A DNA stretch of 64,000 bases from Macrostomum hystrix (lineage: Eukaryota > Platyhelminthes > Macrostomidae), in contig CATNEN010000038.1 of NCBI GenBank assembly GCA_950097015.1, positions 12,890,001 through 12,954,000 of the forward strand, given 5' to 3'. Under the pieces are notes generated by a model, which did no database searches, was not told the origin of the DNA, and saw only the letters and a list, made by a program, of their open reading frames with translations. A program made the translations under genes and the position numbers. The first letter of the stretch is position 1. The number at the start of each line of letters is the position of its first letter. Below, in pieces: positions 1 to 10,189 of this stretch.

Positions 1-514
1 CCACACTCCCAACTGCTGCAGCTACACGAACTTCGGCTTGCAACTGCCGAATGCAGGCGATAGAAATTTTCAATACAGAAATTAATTCCACTGGCGAAAA
101 CGATGCGGCCAATTCGAGATGCCTCAACGCCTCTGATATGTGCTCCGCAACAGACGGGCGACACATTTCCTTGTCCACAACCTTCCATCCATTGCTTTCG
201 AGCCACACCTTACCCGCTTCTGCAGCCTTGCACCGCTTTGAAAAATCCTGACGGCAATCAGCTTCCATACTTCGAGTGCGAAAGATAGCTATACCATTAC
301 TGTATGCAAGTGCATTACCATCTTCAGTCAGGTATTGAAATGAAGTACCTTTCACAGTTCGAATTTTGCTATTAGCAAATTTTATGCCAAGGATACTAGC
401 AGCACCACGGACACAGGCAGCAGACAGTTCAATGCCGACAACAATATCTTTCGGAATGAAATCCGGCAATGGCCCGTTGGGCTCAAATTTGTAATATGGG
501 TCCTTGATGAAGGC
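1..514 (-). CDS. internal coding exon of an unrecognised protein (partial)
   Basis: On the minus strand 171 consecutive codons are open from 514 to the window edge, directly after a good 3' splice site (pyrimidine-rich, ending TTTTTCCAG). The reading begins AFIKDPYYKFEPNG and has mixed hydrophobic, charged and Cys residues with no low-complexity bias, which supports real coding. There is no initiator ATG, so this is an internal or terminal exon whose 3' part lies beyond base 1. I do not recognise a family. The upstream intron carries the 111-bp repeat at 541-1110. Confidence 0.6.
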
Positions 515-540
515 CTGGAAAAATTGAAAACTTAGCATAT

Positions 541-1110
541 AGTTCATGTTCTTCATAGAAAATATATGTTTAGTCTAGACAGATAACAATTGGTGCTCTA
601 CTTTCAACGCAAATATATAGACAAGAATAGACGGAACATGAAGGAACAAGAATTTCATGTTCTTTATGGACCATGGATGTTTAGTCTAGACAGATAACAA
701 TTGGTGCTCTACTTTCAACACAAATATATAGACAAGAATAGGCGGAACATGAAGGAACAAGAATTTCATGTTCTTTATGGACCATGGATGTTTAGTCTAG
801 ACAGATAACAATTGGTGCTCTACTTTCAACGCAAATATATAGACAAGAATAGACGGAACATGAAGGAACAAGAATTTCATGTTCTTTATGGACCATGGAT
901 TTTTAGTCTAGACAGATAACAATTGGTGCTCTACTTTCAACACAAATATATAGACAAGAATATATAGAACACAAAAGAACAAGAACTTCATGTTGTTAAT
1001 GCAAAATAAATGTTTAGTCTAGACAAAGACAAATAGTAACAACTGACCTATTTTCAGCACAAAAATAAAGATAAGAATGTATGGAACATGAAGGAACGAT
1101 GTCAAGAATT
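541..1110. repeat. 111-bp tandem repeat, about 5 copies
   Basis: The word TAGTCTAGACAGATAACAAT recurs at 571, 682, 793 and 904 and in a changed form at 1015, giving an exact 111-bp spacing. The first four copies are nearly identical and the last is diverged. The array lies 27 bases upstream (in gene sense) of the 3' splice site of the exon at 1-514, so it is probably intronic. Confidence 0.9.
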
Positions 1111-3010
1111 TCATATTAAGTAAGTTAGTTAGAGTTTAATGAGTTGATTAAAGACAAGATAGAAAATTAATATTATTAATATTAGTCTATATTATCTTAT
1201 CATCTATCTCATCTTATCAGCCTTATTTGATGTTCCAAGAAACGTAAAATACTTTTTTCTTCTTTATCTGCGACTGCATGGCATTATAAATTTCATGGGA
1301 CTTGTCAACCATTTGTTTGATTCCATGTATATAAATGTACAAAAATGAGGAACTCAATTATAATGTATAATAATGCCAATGGAAAGAACCAATTGAAATG
1401 AATGGCAAGTAGATGCTCAATATAATTAATTATGTAGGATTGTAATGTAGGTAAGCAATAAATGAGCTTGCACTGATACACACCAATAATTGACACTACT
1501 GCACTGAGAATGAGGTAAAAAATGCACAGTGTTGCCAACCAATGAGTCAATGACTTGTTTACATTGCTTGTATAGGCCTAATCTTTGTTCTTTATGAGTG
1601 TCCAAGTACACTATTCAGTACACTAGGTCATAAGTACAAGGACCACTAGAAGAAGAGTGGTCCTTGCACAAGTCTTGCTTACATTCAAAGTGGGAGAAGT
1701 AACTGATGCAATAACTAACAACAGACTGAGTGCAGTCTTCTCGGATATAATCGAATATCTTTAATGTTAATTTTGGTTTTAACTCTAAGTTAGACTTTAG
1801 TTTTTGTCGACATTGTTGTCTCCAGCGGCAAATGTTTTGTTAGTTTGCTTGGAATAATTTTGATAACGCCGGGGAGAAATTTGTGACATTTTATGTTCAT
1901 GTATAATGACGTCGATCTCAGCAACTAGGGCCATCGCAAAGTTGCGGTTTTCGAATTTTTGTAGTTTAGGAGAGTAGCTATGCGATATGTGTGCTTTCGC
2001 AATGTACCCTATAATACGTTCTTTTATCGCAGCAAGACACCACATACTTCAGCCGATTTAGTTTCTCCGACGTGCCTAAAAGGCAAAGAATTTGATGCCT
2101 TGATTTGAAATTTCACACAGTTATTACTGGCACGTGCCTATGTAGGATTTAGAAATCATCGCACGAATTAGTTGATATGTGCATCTTTGGGAAGCCATCC
2201 TCACGCCATCCTCACGCCATCCTCATGCTTTCATATTTTAGAGCCATTCACACGCACGACCATGGCATATATCGATGCAAAAACAGGCATTGCATATCTG
2301 TCTTCATCGTATCTGCTAATTTTAGGCAGTATCGCAGCCATCGCACGTTGTTTTCAAATATCGTGAGGATGGCATGAGGCTAGGTTTACGTCAGTATTGA
2401 ATTCCTGTGCTTGCACCTGAATATTTATCTAAAATGATTAATTGCGTGTCTTTGTTTGTATACCATACCATCCCATATAATGGAAAATAATATCGATGTA
2501 CTTTTGACATTTTTTGCCGCCAGATTTCGACGTAAGAGGTTTCACAAGTCTTATGCGAAATATGGACGTAAAAGTGCCAGCTGCCATAGAAAAGTGCGCT
2601 TTGTGAAAAGACTTCTTTGGGTGCAATGAAACAGACAACTGGCTTAATCTAGCTGGCTCTCGAAAGTCTCAATTATGGAACTCTAGGTGCAAAGGAAGAA
2701 AATAACCTTAATTCTTTTTTTGCTCAGCTATAGAGGTAAGAAAAAGCTGGCGCGAAGCCAGTGCTGTAACTATAGTTTTCCGACCGTGGAGGTGGACAGG
2801 GGCCGGCTCGGCGAGACTGGGGGAGGGGGAGCTGACACTCTCAATTGTTATACTTGCGCAAAGCCACATCGGTTGGATTGTCAAGCTCCACTGAAAGTTA
2901 ACATTGAATGTCTTTGCCTGACAGCAGCCAGTTTATCTCGCGCGAAAGAACCCCTAAAAGCCCTAACCCCAGAACCCCAAAACATGGTCAAAGCGTCAAT
3001 TGACGCAAAC
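1111..3010. other. intergenic, no confident gene
   Basis: AT-rich sequence. It holds a perfect 11-bp hairpin at 1637-1647/1656-1666 and a short GCCATCCTCAC triplication near 2195-2225. A minus-strand 82-codon frame at 1797-2045 and a basic plus-strand frame near 2480-2630 are open but have no splice or homology support. Confidence 0.4.
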
Positions 3011-3017
3011 TGAAGAT

Positions 3018-3025
3018 TATAAATA
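3018..3025 (+). promoter_or_regulatory. TATA box of the P450 gene
   Basis: TATAAATA lies 93 bases upstream of the P450 ATG, in a position fitting a core promoter with a short 5' leader. No mapped start site supports it. Confidence 0.45.
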
Positions 3026-3117
3026 GAACACAGCAACTCCCGCTTAAAAATGAATAATAAAAACTTGTGAATTTTATTCTCAAGTTATCTTGAGAATTTT
3101 GAGAAAATTCGGTCAGC

Positions 3118-4638
3118 ATGGCGGCGGCAAGCATCATTCTGGCGGCTGGTGGAGCCGCAGCTGTCAGCGGGGTGCTGTGGCTCGGCCACAAACTGCTGGA
3201 GGATAGCCGGGAGCCGCCAAGTGTGGGCCGCTACCCCATCATTGGCAGCCTGCTGCACCTTGAGGAGCCGTTGCACCTGACCCTGGCTGAGAAGTACGGC
3301 AGTCACCCGATAGTGCGCGTACACTTCGGCATCCAGCCGGTGTACGTATTGAACCGCTGGCCGGCCTTCAGGGCTGCCATGCTGGACAACGCCGAGCAGA
3401 TGGCCGGCCGCATGAGTCAGCTCATCGCCACGAGCCTGTTCGGTGACGTTGGCGGCATAGTCCACAGCGACGGAGACATCTGGCGCGAGTACCGGCGCTT
3501 CACGCTCAAGACTTTGCGCGACTTCGGCTTCGGCCGGCGAGGCGTCGAGGAGATCATCCGCGTCGAAGCTGAGCACCTCCGGCGGACGCTGGACGCGGCC
3601 AACGGAGCCCCGGTGGAGACATCGGCGCTGATGAGCACGGCAACAAGCAACGTCATCTGTCAGCTGGTGTTCGGCACACGGCTGGCCTCGGAGGACGCCA
3701 AATTCGCTGAGATCCTCCAGCTGTTCAGCAACATCACCCAGAAATCGGACTTCAACAGGAACAGCTTCGTGTTTCTCTCCACCGGTCCGTTGCTGGAGCG
3801 CTTTCCTGTGCTGCTGCCGCTCGTCAGCAAGCTGCCAGGCTCCCGGGACGTCATTAACAACTTCAAGCGACTGCAGGCTTACTGCAACCAGCAGCGGGAG
3901 AAGCACGCGGCGGAGATGGAGGGCGTGGACCACGCCAGGGACTATATCGAGGCGCATCTCCTGCACCAGCGCAGCAGGCCGGACATGTTTACGGATGTGC
4001 GCTTGACGCTGGCTGTCAGCGACCTGTTCATCGCCGGCACCGAAACCACGTCGAACACGTTGCGCTGGGCGGTGCTGTTCATGATCGCTAACCCGGAGGT
4101 AGCCGAGAAGGCGCACAAGGAGATCGTTGATAAGATTGGCAGAGATCGACTACCCACAATGCAGGACAAGGCGGCGCTGCACTACACCCAGGCCGTTATC
4201 GAGGAGGTCCACCGCAAGGCCTGCCTAGTATCGATGGGCGTGTTCCACCGCGTCCTGGAGGACATCAGCATTGACGGCGTGCATCTGAAGGCCAACAGCA
4301 TCTGCGCCTTCAACGTGTACTCCATCCACCACGACCCGGAGCTGTTCCCAGAGCCGCAGTGTTTCCTGCCAGAGCGGTATCTCGGCCCTGACGGCCAGTT
4401 TGTGTCCTGCCCGCACCTGGCCACCTTCGGCTTGGGCAAGCGCGCCTGCCTGGGCGAGAGTCTGGCCCGCATGGAGCTCTTCATCTTCTTCGCTACCCTG
4501 CTGCAGCGCTACACATTCAGCCGGGACCTGCTGGACCCCAGGAGCCTCTGGGAGCTCACCGAGGATCCGGAGTTCACAAAGGGCGCCCTGATCAGAAGCC
4601 CGCCGAAACACGACATTATCTTCACACCCCGTAGCTGA
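3118..4638 (+). CDS. cytochrome P450 monooxygenase, CYP2-like, intronless
   Basis: A 506-residue single-exon P450, the usual full length. The hydrophobic, Ala-rich N-terminus is an ER signal anchor, followed by a proline hinge (PPSVGRYPIIG). The I-helix oxygen-binding motif AGTETT is at residues 306-311, the K-helix ExxR is E363-R366 (EVHR), and the heme-binding loop FGLGKRACLGE has the thiolate Cys at 444. The protein is expected to be a membrane-bound, NADPH-reductase-dependent monooxygenase. The short substrate-recognition regions give no clear substrate. The start ATG follows a TATA box and an AT-rich leader. No intron interrupts it, unlike all its neighbours, so it may be a retrocopy or belong to an intronless expansion. 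A clan 2 assignment is likely but untested. Confidence 0.95.
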   Translation: MAAASIILAAGGAAAVSGVLWLGHKLLEDSREPPSVGRYPIIGSLLHLEEPLHLTLAEKYGSHPIVRVHFGIQPVYVLNRWPAFRAAMLDNAEQMAGRMSQLIATSLFGDVGGIVHSDGDIWREYRRFTLKTLRDFGFGRRGVEEIIRVEAEHLRRTLDAANGAPVETSALMSTATSNVICQLVFGTRLASEDAKFAEILQLFSNITQKSDFNRNSFVFLSTGPLLERFPVLLPLVSKLPGSRDVINNFKRLQAYCNQQREKHAAEMEGVDHARDYIEAHLLHQRSRPDMFTDVRLTLAVSDLFIAGTETTSNTLRWAVLFMIANPEVAEKAHKEIVDKIGRDRLPTMQDKAALHYTQAVIEEVHRKACLVSMGVFHRVLEDISIDGVHLKANSICAFNVYSIHHDPELFPEPQCFLPERYLGPDGQFVSCPHLATFGLGKRACLGESLARMELFIFFATLLQRYTFSRDLLDPRSLWELTEDPEFTKGALIRSPPKHDIIFTPRS

Positions 4639-4882
4639 CAGAGATAAAGCCTGAAGCGAGTTTCTAAATTGACTGACCACAGCTTAAGACTAAGACTTCC
4701 TTTGATTAACTAGTTTATTTTAAAGCTTGACGGGCCTAGCAAATACAATTTTATATTTAATTGTTGCTAACCGATATTTCTTGCGTCTAAGAAATATTTC
4801 TAACTAAAAAGGTTCACGTACTACAACAGTACTCCGCATCTTAAAACAAACTGGTCTTCACGACCATTATTCTAGCAAATCG

Positions 4883-4888
4883 AATAAA
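4883..4888 (+). terminator. polyadenylation signal AATAAA for the P450 gene
   Basis: First AATAAA downstream of the P450 stop codon, about 245 bases 3' of it in AT-rich sequence. A second AATAAA lies about 90 bases further on. Confidence 0.4.
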
Positions 4889-5109
4889 ATAATCTAACTG
4901 GAAATCTATATGACATTAGAACATAGCTATGCATTGCACCGTGGTCAGGTAGTATTAGGTGATCAAAATTATGTCTAATAAATACGGTACGTATTGCGCA
5001 ATGGAGCAATTGTGACAATTTTTTGAGTTCTAATTCTACGAATCTACAGATAGCTGACTCTAGATGTAGTGATAGATGTAGCAGGTAGCTGTAAATCCTG
5101 CCCCGGTTT

Positions 5110-5815
5110 TCGCTATGACCCGTGCTGCGATTCTAGCTATGACCCGTGCTGCGATTCTAGCTATGACCCGTGCTGCGATTCTAGCTATGAACTCTGCTGC
5201 GATTCTAGCTATGAAATCTGCTGCGATTCTAGCTATGAAATCTGCTGCGATTCTAGCTACCGAGTGCGTGCTGCGATTCTAGCTATGACCCGTGCTGCGA
5301 TTCTAGCTATGACCCGTGCTGCGATTCTAGCTATGAACTCTGCTGCGATTCTAGCTATGAAATCTGCTGCGATTCTAGCTATGAAATCTGCTGCGATTCT
5401 AGCTATGAAATCTGCTGCGATTCTAGCTATGAAATCTGCTGCGATTCTAGCTATGAAATCTGCTGCGATTCTAGCTATGAAATCTGCTGCGATTCTAGCT
5501 ATGAAATCTGCTGCGATTCTAGCTATGAAATCTGCTGCGATTCTAGCTATGAAATTTGCTGCGATTCTAGCTATGAAATCTGCTGCGATTCTAGCTATGA
5601 AATCTGCTGCGATTCTAGCTATGAAATTTGCTGCGATTCTAGCTATGACCCGTGCTGCGATTCTAGCTATGACCCGTGCTGCGATTCTAGCTATGACCCG
5701 TGCTGCGATTCTAGCTATGACCCGTGCTGCGATTCTAGCTATGAACTCTGCTGCGATTCTAGCTATGAACTCTGCTGCGATTCTAGCTATGAAATTTGCT
5801 GCGATTCTAGCTAAC
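5110..5815. repeat. 24-bp tandem array, about 29 copies
   Basis: Unit GCTGCGATTCTAGCTATGAA with a four-base variable end (CCCG, CTCT, AATC, AATT). The period is 24 bases apart from one irregular junction near 5260-5275 that shifts the phase. Because 24 is a multiple of three, the array is open as an 8-residue repeat (first YDPCCDSS, then AAILAMKS after the shift). Variants are grouped in blocks, as expected from unequal exchange. I treat the apparent 271-codon frame as an artefact. Confidence 0.95.
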
Positions 5816-5819
5816 TTTA

Positions 5820-6220
5820 ACTCTCAAGCTAGCTATTGTTATATCAGTCTGATTGTTACTATGGCCCCATGCTGCTTTTTGTAAGTTTCTACAACAAGCA
5901 AGTTTTTTAGGCAAAAACATGTTTACAATAAGAACCGCTAGCCATTAGTAATGGTCTAAAAATAGAGAAGGGGAAACACAATGCATCAACCGACAACAAA
6001 ACTTAATTTCCAAACGACTTGATAAAACAAAAACAACAAAATTCTAGTTTTTAAAAACAAAACAACAAAAGCAAGGCATCAATAACTGCACAATGTATTC
6101 GACATTGACACTCAAGAAATGCGGCACAAAAAATTAGCAGTCAGGCATCCGCTCGGATTTTAGGCAGCCTGGTCTATCAGCAAACTAAATCAGGGGGGTC
6201 AGTTGACCTCCACTGTAATG
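5820..6220. other. 3' flank of GFM2 and spacer
   Basis: AT-rich sequence with A-rich runs (5990-6070). No gene is seen. On the minus strand this is the GFM2 3' untranslated region. Confidence 0.4.
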
Positions 6221-9200
6221 TCAGCTGAACCCGAATCGAATTCGCTTGACCGCCTGAGCCTGATCGGGAACAGCACGGTAGCCTCGAAGCTGCAGGTGCA
6301 AATCTGCGTGGCCGGATGTTGCCGACCGAACAGCTGATGGCAGGCCGGCCAGCTGCGCCACAGAGCCGCTGGCCTCCAGCACGGTGACGTCACCGAGTGC
6401 GCTGCCGCCGCAGCTGCGATCAACGCGTTCAACGCTGCAGTGTCGGCGCGCCAGCTCTGCCAGAAGGGCGTCAAAGGCGGCTGACGGCGCCGAAGCTTCG
6501 GCCAAGTCGACGCGGAGTCGCATCAGCGGCTCGGTCAGCTGGACGCAGTCGGAGGACGCCAGGCGTTGTCGAACAGCGGAGTAGACCGCCGAGGTCACCT
6601 GCGGGCAGGTGTGAGTTTGGCTAGATTGGGGTCAGCTGACCTCCAATCTTACTCGACTAGGAAAGTAAATGATTGGGTCAGCTGACCTCCAATCTTACTC
6701 GACTAGGAAAGTAAATGATTGGGTCAGCTGACCTCCAATCTTACTCGACTAGGAAAGTAAATGATTGGGTCAGCTGACCTCCAATCTTACTCGACTAGGA
6801 AAGTAAATGAGGGGGACAGATGACTAGTATTGATCGATTGCAAAGTAAACGACAGGTGTCAGCTGTCATCAATACCAGTAAGTAAATACGGGAGTATCGA
6901 ACAAGACATTCAATCCCCTAACAGTTACCGCAATCCCACCTGTTGCAGGTATTTCCCTGGTGGAGCACCAGCGTGACCGGCTCGAGCCACGCCGAGCTGC
7001 AGCAGTCGGGCCCTGCAATTCGTCACCTGGCCGCGCACCAGCGGCCCAGCTCGCAGCGCTTTGGCCAGGCCGTCGCGCACCGCACGCAGAACCTGAGGCG
7101 GCAGCAAGCCCCAGTTCTGAGCTTCGGTGTTAACGAAAGTCGTTTCCGGCTCGGCGTTGGCCTCGGCAGCGGCGTCGGCTTCGTCTGCTGGCAGTCGAGG
7201 CAGAAGCTCCAGCGAGAGGCTCACCTCTATGGGGGCACCGTGCGCTTCCGCTCGCTGACTGAAATTCTCTATGGTTGCCATGGCAACTAGACGCTCGCGA
7301 TAGGAGACGGTCACGGGACCAAGGCGGAAGGCGTGCGGACCGAGCTGCTCACGGAGACGTTGGCCCGCCACCTGAGGAATAATGAATGAGCGAGAATACT
7401 CAGGATGAGGATCTGGAAGGAAAGATGCTGGGGAACTCAAACTGGGGATCTGGGAGAGGATGCCTACTCAAACTGGGGATCTGGGAGAGGATGCCTACTC
7501 AAACTGGGGATCTGGGAGAGGATGCCTACTCAAACTGGGGATCTGGGAGAGGATGCCTACTCAAACTGGGGATCTGGGAGAGGATGCTTACTCAAACTGG
7601 GGATATGGGAGTGGATGCCTGCTACTGGGGATCTAGAATATTTGCTGTGGAAATAGGCGAACCCCCCTGACCTGCAGGTGCAGTTCACCAAGGCCGCAGA
7701 GCACAGTCTCGCCAGTCTCTTCATCAGTACGCAGCCGCAGGCCCGGGTCCTCCAGCACGAGGCCGGCGAGAGCTTCGTCCAAAGGCTTGGCCCATGCCGG
7801 CGATTCGGCTTCAACTGAGGCAAAAACCACCGGATCCGGTGGGCGCAGCAGCGGCAGGCGGCGACGACGGGGTCGGGTATCTGTCGGAGTTTCATAACTC
7901 ATTTCATTCGGAGTTATGAAGTTTCATAACGCGCAAAAGTCGATAACATGACAATTTCAATGCAGACTACTGCCAGTAGAGGATTATGGCAATCGTTTTT
8001 TTTCAAAAAGAGCTAAAAAAAATTTCTTAGTGCTAAGCATACCATTTAAAGTCTCGTCTAGATCTTCTAAGTCGTCAGCAGTCGCCTCCCTGGACAAAGG
8101 CTGGTCGCTCACGATGTCCCCAGTGGTCACGGCCGTGGAGGCGGCCGTGGCACCAGAACCGGCAGCAGTCGTGGACTGTCCGAACGATGCGGCCACAATC
8201 TGGCCGGGCCCAGCGCCATCTGGCAGCTCGGTGAATTCGTCCGCAAATGGCCGATAGACCCTGGCGCACCTGTGCGGATGGCTGCCGGAAGACACACCGG
8301 AGGTGACAAACAGGTTGGCCTTTGGCAGCAGCCGGCCTGAGAAGATCCTGAGCAGCGGAGCAAAGAGATTTAGTGGCTTAGAAAGTAGATTTAATTTCTT
8401 TAACAGTAAAAGACCACGCTATATTCCTACTTGGTTATTTCAAATACCCACTGCCTACTTAACGATAGCTCCCAAACAGAATGACCGATGTTCGTAAAAG
8501 TCCACCATATGGATCAAAATTTTCCGACTTTCATTACGAATAGGAATACGAATTTCATTATCGGATAGAGTGGAAAATTTTAGCCCGTGTTCTGGATTTT
8601 CATTGCGATTGGTAGAATATTTTAGGAGATACAGAAAAAAGTAAGAAGTGCGTTTTTGAAATACCCCCGTGGTATTTCTACTGTTAAATCACGTGAAGGC
8701 ATGCGACCTCTCTACAATAGCACCATAAGGTCACGTGACAAATGGTTCTAACCGAAAGAATGTGAGCGAGCCCTTGGCCGGATCGCGAACCGTCTTAAAC
8801 GCCAGCGCCTCGAGCGCCTCCGCCGTCTGCTTTGTTGTCGCGGAGGTCGGGGGCACTTCCGGCGGCGGCAGGAACTGCAGCACAGCGTCCAGCAGCTCTG
8901 GGATCCCGAGACCCAGCTTGGCCGAGCCACATAGGGTTGGCGCCAGACGAAGACTCCGGGTGGCCCGCGCAAGCGCCGGCGTCAAATCTGTTGCCATGGA
9001 GACGCTGTCAAAGTCCGGAGAAGAGTCGGAAAGAAATTTGTCAGCTAGAATTTCGTCGGCGTCAACGACTGCCTCTAGAAGACGGCGGCGATCTTCGACG
9101 AATTCTGAGTCTTCGGCACTTAAGAACGGGTTGGCGGACGTCCATGAGCAATGAGAAGCAATATGCTTCTAGGAAAGCAGATAAATTTCGAGTAAAAAAT

Positions 9201-10179
9201 GTTTACTAGGCAGACTTACATTTTGCTGTCATCAGCAAGCAGCGGCAGCAGTCGGTCGATGCCGCCACCGACTGTCGGCCGGTTGATCAGAACCGGCGCC
9301 AGGCCCAGCTGGGCGGCCAAAGAGGCCAGGCAGGCACGGACTGCGGGGATGCGCCTATTGGCGGGCAGCAAGTCCAGCTTGTTGAGGAAGACCAGGGCGG
9401 GCAGGCCGAGGCGATGTGCCCGACGGCACACTGAGACTGTCTGAGCCTGCACGCCGCGCGTGGCGTCCAGCACCAGCGCAACGCCGTCTGCAAGTTTGAA
9501 TTGAGAATATTATCCCACTTTTGATAAGGCATAAGAACTAAATACTTTACTTCCCGCCCCATTATCTCCACCTTATCTACTTCCAGTCCCTTTATTTTCA
9601 CCATATCTACTTCCAGCCTTTCCATCGCTCACCTGATCTATTTCCAGCCCTTTCATCTCTCATCTTATCTATTTCCAGCCCTTCCATCTCTCAACTGATC
9701 TACTTCAAGCCCCTCTATCTCTCACCCTATCTACTTTAAGCTACTCAATCTCGCAGTCTCTAATTCCTCAATACCTTAACTCATCTACTATCAGCCCTCT
9801 TGAAACCCTCGCCAGACTGACCTAGGGCGCACAAAGCTCGCTCAACTTCAAACGCAAAGTCAACGTGGCCAGGCGTATCAATCAGGGTGATCTGATGGCC
9901 CTTCCATTTAAAAGCAACGGCAGCCGACACGATAGTGATGCCCCGCTCCCGCTCCTGTGTGAGGTAGTCGGTGACAGTGTCCCCCCGGTCAACACTGCCA
10001 ACAGCTCTAGTTGCGCCAGAAACATTGAGAATTCTCTCAGTTGTTGTCGTCTTGCCGGCGTCGATGTGGGCCACAATGCCAATGTTGCGCAGTCGAGACA
10101 GGCTGCCGCTGGTGGCAACAGCGGAAGCACTCAAGAGCAGCTGCGTGAGGCGCTGCAACAGTCGATAAACGAAAGTCAT
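6221..10179 (-). CDS. GFM2: mitochondrial elongation factor G2 (ribosome-recycling GTPase), 7 exons
   Basis: Exons in minus order are 10179-9822, 9487-9220, 9118-8753, 8347-8043, 7880-7672, 7371-6940 and 6598-6221. All have GT-AG ends and compatible phases and join to 771 residues (human GFM2 is 779). The N-terminus is Arg/Leu-rich and lacks acids, as in a mitochondrial presequence. The G domain has AHIDAGKTT (residues 37-45), RGITI and DTPGH (101-105), and the NKLD guanine-specificity motif. Domains II to V follow, including [10 protein letters not shown]. The family splits post-termination mitochondrial ribosomes with mtRRF and does not translocate. The ATG at 10179 was chosen because the frame upstream has only non-ATG starts. 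The exon 3 acceptor (TTCTTAAG at 9119) is the least certain boundary. Introns 1, 5 and 6 each contain a minisatellite. Confidence 0.95.
6627..6815. repeat. 46-bp tandem repeat, 4 copies, in GFM2 intron 6
   Basis: GTCAGCTGACCTCCAATC recurs at 6631, 6677, 6723 and 6769, an exact 46-bp spacing. A diverged relative continues to about 6890. The core CAGCTGACC is itself palindromic in part, and a similar word, GTCAGTTGACCTCCA, stands at 6198 just past the GFM2 stop codon. Confidence 0.9.
7437..7640. repeat. 31-bp tandem repeat, about 6 copies, in GFM2 intron 5
   Basis: TGCCTACTCAAACTGGGGAT recurs at 31-bp steps from 7461, becoming diverged after 7590. In gene sense the unit reads TCCCAGATCCCCAGTTTGAG plus a short tail. 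A closely related unit forms the array in Axin intron 4 at 57490-57700. Confidence 0.9.
9540..9780. repeat. 31-bp degenerate tandem repeat in GFM2 intron 1
   Basis: TTCCAG or its variants recur at 9581, 9611, 9642, 9673, 9704 and 9735, a 30-31 bp spacing. In gene sense most units contain GGTGAG or GGTGGA, resembling a 5' splice site. The array begins about 40 bases after the true exon 1 donor. Confidence 0.8.
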
Positions 10180-10189
10180 TAAAAACAAA

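Noticed and set aside
1305-1550. 81-codon hydrophobic minus frame
   Set aside because: AT-rich sequence gives Ile/Leu/Tyr-rich frames by chance; no splice sites or family features.
3085-4116. 343-codon minus frame overlapping the P450
   Set aside because: Antisense shadow of a GC-rich coding region; the plus frame has all P450 motifs.
5069-5884. 271-codon plus frame
   Set aside because: It is the 24-bp array read as codons; the repeat phase shifts in the middle, which would change the residue repeat completely.
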